Of a stretch of DNA of 48,720 nt, positions 32,790 through 41,949 are shown in pieces. The stretch's first letter is position 1. Every line of letters starts with the position of its first letter. The notes under the pieces are model-generated. The model ran no database searches. It saw nothing but the letters and a program-made list of their open reading frames with translations, and was not told where the DNA came from. The position numbers were made by a program, and so were the translations under genes. The stretch comes from a bacterium (GTDB lineage: Bacteria; Patescibacteriota; Dojkabacteria; GCA-002793355): the NCBI GenBank assembly GCA_020853235.1, contig JADYZG010000033.1, positions 1 through 48,720 on the forward strand, written 5' to 3'.

Positions 32790-33416
32790 TTATTTAATTC
32801 GTTCAACTAATGCATTTAATGCGCCTTCTGCAAAAACGTACAACGCTTTTTTATTCATATCCATTGGGCTAATCAACGATGCCCTGCGGAGAGTAACACC
32901 TTTAATGTTTCTAAAGATTACTGCAGTCTTTTCATCTTTTGTCTGTAATACAACAACAACCTTCATTTTAAACGCATTTACTGCATTTATAAATGAAACC
33001 GCTTCTTTTGTTTTCTTTGCATCAGCATTCTCTGAAAATACAACAACTGATCCCTGTTCAATTTCTTTATCCAAAAAGAATCGCATTGCTTTTTGTTTCA
33101 ATGCTGAGGTAATTGTTAATCGCTTTGTATATGCTCGTGGTCCAAAAGTAACACCACCTCCAACCCAAATTGGTGAGTTTCGAGAGCCGTGACGTGCTCG
33201 ACCTGTTCCTTTTTGTCTCCATGGTTTCTTGTCTGGGTGAACTACTTCACCTCGAGTTTTTGCTTGTGCAGTACCTTGGTGCTGATTTGTCGTGTAAACA
33301 CGGATAACCTGTGCAACGACTGTATCAGAAAGTTTTTCTGCAAATGGCGTGTAAGAATAATCTGAGATTTTCTTCGCTTCTAAATTGTAAACTGGGAGTG
33401 TTACTGACATTACCAC
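32790..33416 (-). CDS. rplD: 50S ribosomal protein L4
   Basis: Tunnel-constriction protein and, in E. coli, autorepressor of the S10 operon. It is 208 aa. The basic loop [11 protein letters not shown][24 protein letters not shown] is the family hallmark. It overlaps rplC by 7 nt. Confidence 0.97.
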   Translation of the reverse strand: MVMSVTLPVYNLEAKKISDYSYTPFAEKLSDTVVAQVIRVYTTNQHQGTAQAKTRGEVVHPDKKPWRQKGTGRARHGSRNSPIWVGGGVTFGPRAYTKRLTITSALKQKAMRFFLDKEIEQGSVVVFSENADAKKTKEAVSFINAVNAFKMKVVVVLQTKDEKTAVIFRNIKGVTLRRASLISPMDMNKKALYVFAEGALNALVERIK

Positions 33417-33988
33417 GATAATTGAATTATACTTCCGTTTGGTCCTGGGATTGCTCCCTTAAGAACCATGAGTGACTTACCATCTTCGGCAACCACTTTA
33501 ATTACTTTTAAGTTTCTTACTTTTACTGTGTCTGCGCCCATTCGACCTGCCATACGAGTGCCTTTGAAAATACGACCTGGCGTTGTACCTGCACCAACCG
33601 AACCTGGAGCACGAACCCGATCCGATTGACCGTGTGTTTCTTTTCCACCCTTAAATCCATGTCGCTTAACTACACCTGCGAATCCTTTACCTTTTGATGT
33701 CCCAGTCGCGTGAACTTTCGTTGGCATTTCTGATGGTATGAGTGTTCCAACAGTTGCTCCTTCTCGAGCCATATCACTTTCGACAACAATCTGTGGTGCA
33801 AATCCAAGGTCCTTATATTGTCCAAGCTGTGCTTTAGTCGGTTTCTTAATTTTTCCGAATCCAACAACAACTTTTTTGTCCGTTACTTTTGCGACCACAT
33901 TTTCTGTGATATCAACAACTGTCACTGGACTAACAAGGTAACCGTCTTCGATGTGTGTCATTCCGATTTTTTTACCAAAGAGTACCAT
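33410..33988 (-). CDS. rplC: 50S ribosomal protein L3
   Basis: Assembly initiator near the peptidyl transferase centre, 192 aa. [10 protein letters not shown] start, then [20 protein letters not shown] and [26 protein letters not shown], the diagnostic loop. The rpsJ stop lies 1 nt upstream. Confidence 0.97.
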   Translation of the reverse strand: MVLFGKKIGMTHIEDGYLVSPVTVVDITENVVAKVTDKKVVVGFGKIKKPTKAQLGQYKDLGFAPQIVVESDMAREGATVGTLIPSEMPTKVHATGTSKGKGFAGVVKRHGFKGGKETHGQSDRVRAPGSVGAGTTPGRIFKGTRMAGRMGADTVKVRNLKVIKVVAEDGKSLMVLKGAIPGPNGSIIQLSW

Positions 33989-33989
33989 A

Positions 33990-34310
33990 CTATTTCTGAT
34001 TCAATTCAACTGATACACCTGCGGGGACATTAACACTCTGCAATGATTCGATTGTTTTTGGGTTCCAATTAGAAATAAGAATCAATCGTTTATGGGTTCT
34101 CATTTCGAAGTGTTCCATAGAAGCTTTATAGACATGTGGCGATCTATTAACTGCCCATACTTTTCTTTCGACAGGAAGCATAACCGGCCCGATAATTTGT
34201 GCGCCAGTTTTAAGCACGTTTGCGACGATATTCTTAACAGTAATGTCAAGAAGTTTGATATCGTAGGCAGCGAGCTTTACTTTAATTTTGTATGCACTGT
34301 CATTTGCCAT
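33990..34310 (-). CDS. rpsJ: 30S ribosomal protein S10
   Basis: Head protein that also binds NusB in antitermination. It is 106 aa. Starts Y-K-I-K-V-K-L-A-A-Y-D-I and contains R-S-P-H-V-Y-K-A-S-M-E-H-F-E-M-R-T-H-K-R-L-I. TATAAA lies exactly 5 nt before the ATG and a terminator-like hairpin lies between tuf and this gene, so the S10 cluster seems to have its own leaderless promoter. Confidence 0.96.
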   Translation of the reverse strand: MANDSAYKIKVKLAAYDIKLLDITVKNIVANVLKTGAQIIGPVMLPVERKVWAVNRSPHVYKASMEHFEMRTHKRLILISNWNPKTIESLQSVNVPAGVSVELNQK

Positions 34311-34315
34311 AATTC

Positions 34316-34321
34316 TTTATA
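34316..34321 (-). promoter_or_regulatory. -10 box for leaderless S10 operon
   Basis: Minus strand TATAAA, 5 nt before the rpsJ ATG. A weak TTG-containing -35 lies about 17 nt further up. Confidence 0.45.
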
Positions 34322-34332
34322 GTTTCTGTAAT

Positions 34333-34365
34333 GTAAAAGAGCAAAGTGGGGTCTTGCGACCCCAC
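34333..34365 (-). terminator. hairpin terminator between tuf and rpsJ
   Basis: A perfect 8-bp stem GTGGGGTC/GACCCCAC with a 4-nt loop lies 6 nt after the tuf stop and is followed on the minus strand by TTTGCTCTTTT. It may terminate or attenuate tuf transcripts before the S10 operon. Confidence 0.8.
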
Positions 34366-34371
34366 TATACC

Positions 34372-35538
34372 TTATTTGATAATCTCGGTGACGACTCCTG
34401 CACCAACGGTGGTTCCACCTTCTCGAACAGCGAACTTCATTCCCTTTTCGATTACAACTGGAACAATTAATTTAACCGTAAGATTTGCGTTATCACCCGG
34501 CATAATCATTTCTGTTCCTGCCTCAAGAGTAACTTCACCAGTAATGTCTGCGGTCTTGATATAGAACTGTGGTCGATATCCACTAACAAATGCTGTGTGT
34601 CGTCCACCTTCTTCCTTCTTCAAAACGTAAACACTAGCCTTGAATTCTGTGTGCATTGTGACAGATCCGGTTTTCGCCAAAACCATACCACGTTCGACAT
34701 CCTTCCTTTCGATACCTCGGACCAAAATGCCGACGTTATCACCTGCAATTACTGAGTCAAGCGATTTACGGAACATTTCGAGTCCTGTTGCAGTTGTCTT
34801 TACTGGCTTATGACCAAGACCAAGTAGCTCAACTTCATCGTTGACCTTAAGAGTTCCTCGTTCAACACGACCAGTTACCACTGTACCACGACCTGTGATT
34901 GAGAAGACATCTTCAATACCCATCAAGAATGGCTTATCCATTTCTCGCTCTGGAAGTTCAAAGTATTCATCAATTTTTGCCATCATCTCACGTACTTTTT
35001 CTACCCATTCTTCATTTCCTTCTGCTGCGTTAAATGCATCGATCACAAATACAGGAGCATCTTTATCATAACCATTCTTAGCCAAAAGATCTCTTGCATC
35101 TTCAGTAATCAAGTCTAAAATTTCTTGATCAGTTTGACCGAATTTATTGATAACGACTGCCAATTTTGGAACACCAACCTGTCGAGCCAAAAGAACGTGT
35201 TCTCTTGTTTGAGGCATTGGACCGTCTGTTGAAGATACAACCAAGAGTGCACCGTCGAGTTGTGCTGCACCGGTAATCATGTTCTTGATGTAGTCTTTGT
35301 GACCTGGACAGTCAATCCATGCATAGTGTCGGTTTGGTGTTTCGAATTCTACGTGAGCAATTGAAATAGTAATACCACGCTGTCTTGATTCTGGTGCTTT
35401 ATCGATCTTGTCTGCAGTTGCTGCCCATTGTGGGTCAAATGCACGGAGGACTGCACGGGAAAGTGTTGACTTACCGTGGTCGACGTGACCAAGAGTACCA
35501 ATATTAAAGTGTGGTTTTGTTCGGTCAAATGTTGCCAT
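34372..35538 (-). CDS. tuf: elongation factor Tu with altered G4 and G5 motifs
   Basis: Delivers aminoacyl-tRNA to the ribosome. It is 388 aa, with three domains all colinear with E. coli EF-Tu. G1 is GHVDHGKST (17-25), the switch I Thr lies in RGITIS, G3 is DCPGH (76-80), and domains 2 and 3 are normal ([14 protein letters not shown]-like, GGRHTAF, GYRPQFY). The base-recognition motifs are not normal. G4, NKCD in E. coli, is N131-K132-F133-G134, so the Asp that reads the guanine ring is missing. G5, SAL in E. coli, is D167-A168-F169. EF-G in the same window shows a matching change. The nucleotide used may therefore not be, or not only be, GTP; this is inference. Own promoter upstream, terminator downstream. 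Confidence 0.96.
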   Translation of the reverse strand: MATFDRTKPHFNIGTLGHVDHGKSTLSRAVLRAFDPQWAATADKIDKAPESRQRGITISIAHVEFETPNRHYAWIDCPGHKDYIKNMITGAAQLDGALLVVSSTDGPMPQTREHVLLARQVGVPKLAVVINKFGQTDQEILDLITEDARDLLAKNGYDKDAPVFVIDAFNAAEGNEEWVEKVREMMAKIDEYFELPEREMDKPFLMGIEDVFSITGRGTVVTGRVERGTLKVNDEVELLGLGHKPVKTTATGLEMFRKSLDSVIAGDNVGILVRGIERKDVERGMVLAKTGSVTMHTEFKASVYVLKKEEGGRHTAFVSGYRPQFYIKTADITGEVTLEAGTEMIMPGDNANLTVKLIVPVVIEKGMKFAVREGGTTVGAGVVTEIIK

Positions 35539-35589
35539 TTTTATTTACTTTATAAATTAATATACATAATGTTTCTAAAAAGCTCCTTA

Positions 35590-35618
35590 ATAATATCAAA
35601 TGTTTTACGTGAATGCAA
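35590..35618 (-). promoter_or_regulatory. extended -10 promoter of tuf
   Basis: Minus strand TTGCAT (35613-35618), 17-nt spacer, TATTAT (35590-35595) preceded by TGA. Lies in the 159-bp fusA-tuf gap, which holds nothing else that I can identify. Confidence 0.5.
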
Positions 35619-35697
35619 GACCTTTTAACTGGTTTTTGCACTCTTTTTATAAAACCCTTCGATTTTACACTTACAAAGCTCTTTTCTACTTGAAAAT

Positions 35698-37791
35698 TTA
35701 CTTTGCGTTTTGTACCAACTGCGCTACGAGTGAGTTTGGAACTCTGTCGTAGTGTGAGAATTCCATATACGAAGATCCCCTACCCGAAGTTGATGCACGG
35801 AGTCTTGAAGTAAAGTCAAAGGTCTCTGAAAGAGGAATATCTGCAATAATAACTTGCAACCCTGCTCTTTCGTTTGCACCTTGGATTTGTGCTCGCTTAC
35901 TATTGAGTAAACCAGTTACTTCACCAAGATACTGATCTGGGACCATGACCTCAATTTTCATAATTGGCTCAAGGATGTATGGTTGCGCTGCCTTCTGACC
36001 GTCCTTGAATGCCTGCGCACCTGCAACTTTGAATGCTGCTTCCGATGAGTCGACGTCGTGGTATGAACCATCGTAAACTGCGACCTTAACGTCAACAACT
36101 GGATATCCTGCAACAACACCTGCCTGCAATGCTTCAATAACACCTTTCTTTACTGCAGGAATGTATTCACGAGGTATTGCCCCACCCTTAATTTCATCGA
36201 GGAATTCGAATCCTGCACCACGTTCCTGTGGTTCCAACCTGAGCCAGCAGTGGCCATATTGACCTTTACCACCTGACTGACGAACGAATTTACCTTCCAT
36301 TTTGACCGATGTGCCAATTGATTCTCGGTAAGCGACCTTTGGTTCACCCAATCGTGTTGAGAGGCCCATTGCACTTGCCATACGTTCTGTCCAAATTTGT
36401 AGGTGGAATTGCCCCATCCCCATAATAATCGTTTCTGAAGTTTCTGGATCAACTTTAACCTTGATGGTTGGGTCTTCAACCTGGACTTTTGCAAGGACAT
36501 CTGCCATCTTCTCCGCATCCTGCTTAGTCATTGGGAAAATCGAAGCCGAGACTCCCGGATCTGCAAATTTAATGTTCTCAAGTATTGCTGGATTTGTTTG
36601 ATCTGAAAGGGTGTCACCTGTGACACTCTTCTTCATACCGACCAATCCACCAATTTCACCTGCACGAAGTTCATCAACTTCTTCACGGTGTGCTGCGTGA
36701 ATAAGAAGTACTCGACCCACACGTTCCATTTCATTTTTTGTTGAGTTCCAAACATAGGTACCTGGTTTTAAAACACCCGAGTAAACACGAACATACGAGA
36801 GAGTTCCAACATGTTCGTCAGAAACAACCTTAAATACCAATGCCGCCAATGGTTCTTTTTCGTCTGGCTTTCGAACAACTGTTTCCTTTGTCTTTGGATT
36901 AATACCCTCAACTGGAGGAACATCCATAGGAGATGGAAGATAATCAACGACACAGTTTAAGAGATATCGAGTAAGTGGGCCTCGTGAGTCTCCACCCAAT
37001 ACAGGGAAGATCCCACTCATAACCGTTCCTTTTCGGAGTGTTTTTCGTAATTCCTCGACAGGGATTTCTTTGCCTTCGAGATATTGTTCTAGTAGCTTGT
37101 CATCAAATTCAACAATCTTTTCAATAAGAATATTTCTGTATTCTCTAGCTTTTGCGACCATATCCTCTGGAACTGGAATTTCTTCGAGCTCAAATTGATT
37201 AATATCCTTATATGAGTAGGCTTTCATATCAAGAAGATCAATAATTCCGTGTAGGTTTTCTTCAAATCCAATTGGAAGTGCAATTGCTGTTGCATTCTTT
37301 GACAGTCGATCTTGGATTGACTTCAAGCTTGCATAAAAGTCACCACCAATAATATTGAGTTTGTTAACAAAACAGATACGAGGAACATTATATTTGTCTG
37401 CTTGTCGCCATACAGTTTCTGTCTGTGCCTGAACACCTGTCTTACCATCGAAGATAACTGATGCACCGTCAAGTACTCGAAGTGATCGTTCGACTTCTGC
37501 TGTGAAATCTACGTGGCCTGGGGTATCAATTAGGTTTAATCGATACTTAATAGAATCCTTATTCCAGAAACAAGTAGTTGCTGCCGATACAATAGTGACT
37601 CCTCGTGCTTTTTCTTCTGCAAGATAGTCCATGGTTGCTGCACCTTCATGCACTTCACCAACTTTGTGTGTCTTACCAGTAAAATAAAGCATTCGTTCTG
37701 ATGTTGTGGTCTTACCGGCATCGATATGTGCAATAGTACCAAAGTTTCGAACTAAACTGAGGTCAATTTTTGTATTTTCGGCTTTTGCCAT
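35698..37791 (-). CDS. fusA: elongation factor G with altered G4 and G5 motifs
   Basis: Translocase that moves tRNA-mRNA after peptide bond formation. It is 697 aa and full length. G1 is AHIDAGKTT (21-29), the HEGAATMDYLAEEKARGVTI switch region and DTPGH (89-93) are intact, and domains II-V are normal. G4, NKMD in almost all EF-G, is N143-K144-L145-N146. G5, GSAF, aligns with G266-G267-D268-S269. The D-to-N change in G4 and the acidic gain in G5 parallel the changes in EF-Tu. rpsL and rpsG, usual partners upstream, are not here; the upstream neighbour is an envelope gene. It has its own promoter with a palindrome in the spacer. Confidence 0.96.
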   Translation of the reverse strand: MAKAENTKIDLSLVRNFGTIAHIDAGKTTTSERMLYFTGKTHKVGEVHEGAATMDYLAEEKARGVTIVSAATTCFWNKDSIKYRLNLIDTPGHVDFTAEVERSLRVLDGASVIFDGKTGVQAQTETVWRQADKYNVPRICFVNKLNIIGGDFYASLKSIQDRLSKNATAIALPIGFEENLHGIIDLLDMKAYSYKDINQFELEEIPVPEDMVAKAREYRNILIEKIVEFDDKLLEQYLEGKEIPVEELRKTLRKGTVMSGIFPVLGGDSRGPLTRYLLNCVVDYLPSPMDVPPVEGINPKTKETVVRKPDEKEPLAALVFKVVSDEHVGTLSYVRVYSGVLKPGTYVWNSTKNEMERVGRVLLIHAAHREEVDELRAGEIGGLVGMKKSVTGDTLSDQTNPAILENIKFADPGVSASIFPMTKQDAEKMADVLAKVQVEDPTIKVKVDPETSETIIMGMGQFHLQIWTERMASAMGLSTRLGEPKVAYRESIGTSVKMEGKFVRQSGGKGQYGHCWLRLEPQERGAGFEFLDEIKGGAIPREYIPAVKKGVIEALQAGVVAGYPVVDVKVAVYDGSYHDVDSSEAAFKVAGAQAFKDGQKAAQPYILEPIMKIEVMVPDQYLGEVTGLLNSKRAQIQGANERAGLQVIIADIPLSETFDFTSRLRASTSGRGSSYMEFSHYDRVPNSLVAQLVQNAK

Positions 37792-37829
37792 ATGGTTCTT
37801 ATTTATCTAATATATTGAGGAAACGTGCG

Positions 37830-37858
37830 ATTATACTACAGTGACAGTACTGTCGCAA
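37830..37858 (-). promoter_or_regulatory. promoter of fusA with palindromic operator candidate
   Basis: Minus strand TTGCGA (37853-37858), 17-nt spacer, TATAAT (37830-37835). A perfect 12-bp palindrome, GACAGTACTGTC (37843-37854), lies across the spacer and touches the -35 box. This is a classic position for a dimeric repressor site. The leader to the fusA ATG is about 30 nt. Confidence 0.6.
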
Positions 37859-37878
37859 CCGTTTAAAACAAACCTTTG

Positions 37879-38724
37879 CTAATCAATAATATATATCGTC
37901 ACCAACCTTCTACTCCAATTCCCATAACGAATATCATCGAAGGCAAGATCGATACGATTCCCCTTAATCTTTCCTCCTGTATCTTCAGCTTTTCCAAAAC
38001 CATACCCAGGGATATACATATTTGTGTGCAGTGGAATTATGCGTGGATCAACTGCAACAATACCTTTAGTTAAGTAAGCACCGGTCGCAGTCGTTTTATT
38101 ACATCCAGAGCAAGTATGATCGTACGATGTAGCTAGTACAGTCAGTTTTCTCCAATAGTGAACTTTTTCTCCGTCAATCTCAATTGTTTTAAGATCATAT
38201 TTTGTCCCTATTCGCAAATACTCTGTCACAGGTTCTTTCTCAATCCATCGATCGATCGTATAAAAATTACTCTTTCCACTTGAGAATCTAATCTCTTCGA
38301 CGACCTTTCCTTGTAAACCATACCGTCCGCCTTTTTCATAAACTTTTTTTCTATGGGGGAGATCTTTAACATATGTTATTACTGAATCGTGATCAATTTT
38401 TTGCCAGGTTAGTCTTCTGGTTCTTTCAACTGGTACTGCTGTCAGTATTCTTGCTCCTTCAGAAGTTACATCTGTGAGTATTTCAAAATGTTCTCTACTA
38501 TAACCAAAATCTTCTAAAATGTCGTATTTATCGGTAAAGCAAGAGATACCGCTAACCTCATTATTCTCCGGTAATTTAATTTTGATTGGATTATAGAAGA
38601 TGCATATTGCTTGGTTTTCATCCGAGTTCGATAGAGAAATGCCCATAGTTATCGAATATGCTGATATTCTAGTTTGACAGAAAACAAAAATGAGCAGTAA
38701 CAGCATTACGAAAAGTGTACGCAT
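37879..38724 (-). CDS. secreted G5-3D domain protein
   Basis: Envelope protein of 281 aa. A signal peptide or anchor covers residues 1-22. A G5-like segment (about 130-180, with YGLQGKVVEEIRF and I-E-K-E-P-V-x-E-Y-L-R-I-G-T-K) is followed by a C-terminal 3D domain (about 195-280). The three conserved Asp appear in VAVDPRIIP, KAEDTGG and NRIDLAFDD. The 3D domain adopts the double-psi barrel fold of MltA-type lytic transglycosylases; G5-3D proteins such as YabE and Rpf-like proteins act on peptidoglycan. The ATG directly follows the stop of the helicase gene, so the two form an operon. Confidence 0.85.
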   Translation of the reverse strand: MRTLFVMLLLLIFVFCQTRISAYSITMGISLSNSDENQAICIFYNPIKIKLPENNEVSGISCFTDKYDILEDFGYSREHFEILTDVTSEGARILTAVPVERTRRLTWQKIDHDSVITYVKDLPHRKKVYEKGGRYGLQGKVVEEIRFSSGKSNFYTIDRWIEKEPVTEYLRIGTKYDLKTIEIDGEKVHYWRKLTVLATSYDHTCSGCNKTTATGAYLTKGIVAVDPRIIPLHTNMYIPGYGFGKAEDTGGKIKGNRIDLAFDDIRYGNWSRRLVTIYIID

Positions 38725-40719
38725 CTAAATCGATACTCGTAATTTATCAGGGATGTCGTTGATGTATTGTGAAGGAACCGTTTCAAACATCATACTCCCT
38801 AATTGGCGTTTACGAGAACTCGACAAATATAAGTGTTCCTTAGCTCGTGTAATTGCGACATAGAAAAGTCGACGCTCTTCTTGCATCTGAATAGGGTTTT
38901 CAATCGAACGATTATGAGGGAAGCTTCCTTCTTCTAGACCTACGAGAAAAACAGTCCCAAATTCGAGACCTTTCGCTGCATGAATTGACATTAGGTGAAC
39001 TTTTCCTCGAACAGGACCTTGGGCATCGGCAACCTCTTTAGCTTCTTCGACAAGAGCTATATCTTCTAAAAACTTCATCAAACCCTCACGACCAACATAT
39101 TTATTTTTCTGTGCAACTGCAGCCAATTCTTGCACATTTGAGTATCGAGAAATAATTTCTTCTTTCGTACTTGCCATCTTTTCAATCCACGTTTTATACC
39201 CAACAGTTTCCACAACACTCATTACATAGCCCGAAATATCTACTTCAGGATTGAATGAGTCTTTGATTGCTTTACCTAATTGTTCAAAAAGTTGAGGGTA
39301 CTTCTTAAATATATCCGTTCCGGCTGTCTGAATATTCTTTAGTGATTCATCACTAATCATAGACATTGCAAATTCTGGATCATGCGCTATTACTGAGCCA
39401 TACCAAACAAACTCTGCAAGGTGTAGCCTTGCTTTCACGGCAATTTCTCGGAAGTTTTTGATTGCTCCATCACCGATTTTACGGGAAGGAATATTGATTA
39501 TACGCAGTAAACTTACTTCGTCTTTAGGGTTACTAATGAATTTAATGTATGCCATCATGTCTTTAACTTCCATTCGATGGTAGAACCCTACACCGCCGAC
39601 AAGTTTATAAGGAACACCGAATTTAACAAAGACTTCTTCAAAACTTCGAGACATCGAATTAACTCGATACAGAACAGCTACCTCGTCTAGATCATTTTGA
39701 TATTTCTGTAATTCTCGAAGTACTTGCATAGCTTCTGAGAATGGATCGTCCAAACGAGAAACGATAATTGGAAATTCTTTTGTCTTATCAGTCCACAAGG
39801 CTTTTGGAATACGGTTTGGATTCTTTGAAATAACGTGGTTTGCAGCATCAAGAATAATTTTTGTTGAACGATAATTTTGTTCGAGTTTAACAATCTTATG
39901 ATCAGGAAAATCTTTCTGGAAGAAACGTATATTATCAACCGTTGCACCACGCCATGAATAGATTGACTGATCTTCATCACCTACGACACAGAGCCGATGG
40001 TGTTTCTTCGCTAATGCGCGAACAATACGATATTGCTCCATATTAGTATCTTGATACTCCTCGACAAGGATATATTTGAATTGTTCCTGATATCGTTCGA
40101 GTATTTGCGGATTTTTATCAAATAACTTGACGACTAAAGAAAGTAAATCGTCGAAGTCAACGGCGTTTTGCGCCAGAAGTCTCTTTGTGTACTCTTTGTA
40201 GACTTTCGAGACAATTTCATCAAAATCTTCACCATAACTATTCTCAAAGTATTCACTTGCCATAATGCCTTTGTTCTTGGCATCAGAAATTTTTTCATGA
40301 ATAAGATTCGGCTTGTAATTCTGACTTATTTCGAAATCTTTACAGATTGCCTTTACAACCGAAAGCTGATCATCTTGGTCATAAATTGTAAATGAACGAT
40401 CCAGTCCAATATCTTGCGCGTGTCTTCTTAACAGAAATGCACCAAATGAGTGAAACGTTCCAACAAAAGGTTTCTGATCTTGATATTCAGGTGGGAGCAA
40501 TCGTGCAATACGCTCTTGCATCTCTGTTGCTGCTTTTTTTGTGAAAGTTACTGCGAGAATTGATCCAGGTCGATAATCAAGTTCGGTGATGAGATGTGCG
40601 ATTTTGACTGTTAAAACACGGGTCTTTCCTGATCCTGCTCCGGCTAAAATAAGTAACGGTCCATCACACGCAAGCACAGCTTCTTTTTGTGCAGAATTCA
40701 ATCCTTCAACTAACACCAT
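38725..40719 (-). CDS. pcrA: UvrD/PcrA-type superfamily 1 DNA helicase
   Basis: 3'-5' DNA helicase for repair and for removing stalled complexes, 664 aa. All SF1A motifs are visible: the Q motif LNSAQKEAV, Walker A AGAGSGKT (27-34), TFTKKAATEM, Walker B as ILVEEYQDTN with a Glu where Asp is usual, VVGDEDQSIYSWRGA, LEQNYRST, MSIHAAKGLEF (motif V) and the motif VI region RRLFYVAITRAKEHL. The C-terminal RNAP-binding tail of long PcrA proteins seems absent. UvrD and PcrA cannot be told apart by sequence alone. SD-like GGAAG precedes the ATG. Confidence 0.95.
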   Translation of the reverse strand: MVLVEGLNSAQKEAVLACDGPLLILAGAGSGKTRVLTVKIAHLITELDYRPGSILAVTFTKKAATEMQERIARLLPPEYQDQKPFVGTFHSFGAFLLRRHAQDIGLDRSFTIYDQDDQLSVVKAICKDFEISQNYKPNLIHEKISDAKNKGIMASEYFENSYGEDFDEIVSKVYKEYTKRLLAQNAVDFDDLLSLVVKLFDKNPQILERYQEQFKYILVEEYQDTNMEQYRIVRALAKKHHRLCVVGDEDQSIYSWRGATVDNIRFFQKDFPDHKIVKLEQNYRSTKIILDAANHVISKNPNRIPKALWTDKTKEFPIIVSRLDDPFSEAMQVLRELQKYQNDLDEVAVLYRVNSMSRSFEEVFVKFGVPYKLVGGVGFYHRMEVKDMMAYIKFISNPKDEVSLLRIINIPSRKIGDGAIKNFREIAVKARLHLAEFVWYGSVIAHDPEFAMSMISDESLKNIQTAGTDIFKKYPQLFEQLGKAIKDSFNPEVDISGYVMSVVETVGYKTWIEKMASTKEEIISRYSNVQELAAVAQKNKYVGREGLMKFLEDIALVEEAKEVADAQGPVRGKVHLMSIHAAKGLEFGTVFLVGLEEGSFPHNRSIENPIQMQEERRLFYVAITRAKEHLYLSSSRKRQLGSMMFETVPSQYINDIPDKLRVSI

Positions 40720-40766
40720 AGGTCTTCCAATAAAGTTACACTCCAGGAACGCACAGGAGAAACATA

Positions 40767-41903
40767 TTATAATCGTTCAGAAATAAATGGTTTGTAAATC
40801 CACCCCGTACGGCCTTCTTTCGTTTCAATCTTCACCCAAGCGTCTTGGTACCCGCGAATGATAACATAAATTCCAATATCAAGCCTATTTATAATTGACC
40901 CCGAAAGGCTAGGGGTCTGGCGAAGGTTTACGAAATCAGCACCATCTCGAGATATAATTCTCCCCAATTTATAGTGATCATTTTCAACGGTAAAAGTTAT
41001 GTCAATCGGCTTACCAATTTGAGTATTTCCTATTTTAAGCACCAGAGATTCACCATACTTACCTGGCAATAGTGGCGCACCGAGAGTTACTGCCAATGCA
41101 GTTTCTTCGCCAGGAAGGAGTAACCCAGGTGTTCTCACAATAACAGACGGCGCGAGCCAAGACGAATGATACAGCCTAGACAGTCCAGGCCCATGTGGTG
41201 CTAAGTAGAGTGAGTCCTTACCAGTTGAATAAATTGGAAACTCCCCGTCGTTTTTTACTTTCACGGAAAATGACACTAATTCTTTCTGTCTAACACTTTT
41301 CGAATAGGTTGGTTCCCCTACTGATACTTCATAAGCACGCTGAGAAATTGCTTCTTTACTTGCGCTCAATCCCATACAAAGTTGCGTGCAAGTTTTTACA
41401 TTGGCGAGTGCTATAGTTGTGTTTTTTTCATCAGAAACTGTAACGAGTTCAGCTTGTTGTAATTTAGAAAGTTTGAGTTTGTTGATAATTTCCTGCACTT
41501 CTTTTACAGGAACTGCACCAGAAATTGCCATAATGTAGTTACCTGTATCATCTGCAGAGACGACGTTAGTAAGATAATCAGGAAAATCACATGATAAATA
41601 GGCGATTTCGCCGTTATGCGAAATCGCATTAATCGGAGAAACATTATTTCCTCGAACATAAGCAAAATCAAAGAAAAGTGATTTTGCAATCTCCTCGGCA
41701 GTCGCTCCTGTCTTGATTGCCAAACGGTCGGTAACTTGTACCAACACAAGGGTCGTCATTGGACGATAGTTTCCTTTTGATCGTTCACACGCTATCGGCA
41801 AAAACGATTGAGGTTCTCTGGTTTCTGCAAAGACAGGATCCATCGTAACATTAGTGAAAAACACAAGAAGCACAAGAACCGAAATTTTTACCAACGATTT
41901 CAT
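40767..41903 (-). CDS. secreted protein with C-terminal bacterial SH3 domain
   Basis: A 378-aa exported protein. A signal peptide (MKSLVKISVLVLLVFFTNV to about residue 28) is followed by an unfamiliar domain (30-200), an Ig/NBR1-like beta sandwich (about 205-305, with LPGEETALAVTLGAPLLPGKY) and a bacterial SH3 domain (about 310-378, D-F-V-N-L-R-Q-T-P-S-L-S-G-S-I to G-W-I-Y-K-P-F). SH3 domains bind peptidoglycan peptides. The frame has an ATG at 41912 too, but that overlaps a TATAAT (41911-41916), so I prefer the second Met, 7 nt after it. It follows the GH25-M23 gene and probably shares its cell-wall role. Confidence 0.88.
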   Translation of the reverse strand: MKSLVKISVLVLLVFFTNVTMDPVFAETREPQSFLPIACERSKGNYRPMTTLVLVQVTDRLAIKTGATAEEIAKSLFFDFAYVRGNNVSPINAISHNGEIAYLSCDFPDYLTNVVSADDTGNYIMAISGAVPVKEVQEIINKLKLSKLQQAELVTVSDEKNTTIALANVKTCTQLCMGLSASKEAISQRAYEVSVGEPTYSKSVRQKELVSFSVKVKNDGEFPIYSTGKDSLYLAPHGPGLSRLYHSSWLAPSVIVRTPGLLLPGEETALAVTLGAPLLPGKYGESLVLKIGNTQIGKPIDITFTVENDHYKLGRIISRDGADFVNLRQTPSLSGSIINRLDIGIYVIIRGYQDAWVKIETKEGRTGWIYKPFISERL

Positions 41904-41949
41904 TACTTTCATTATACCTAGTAATAATGATTGGGCAAGGGCTATATCA

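Noticed and set aside
34372-37791. Sequencing error as explanation for NKFG and NKLN
   Set aside because: The changes are in two genes, need several base substitutions each, stay in frame and come with matching changes in G5; flanking sequence is normal.
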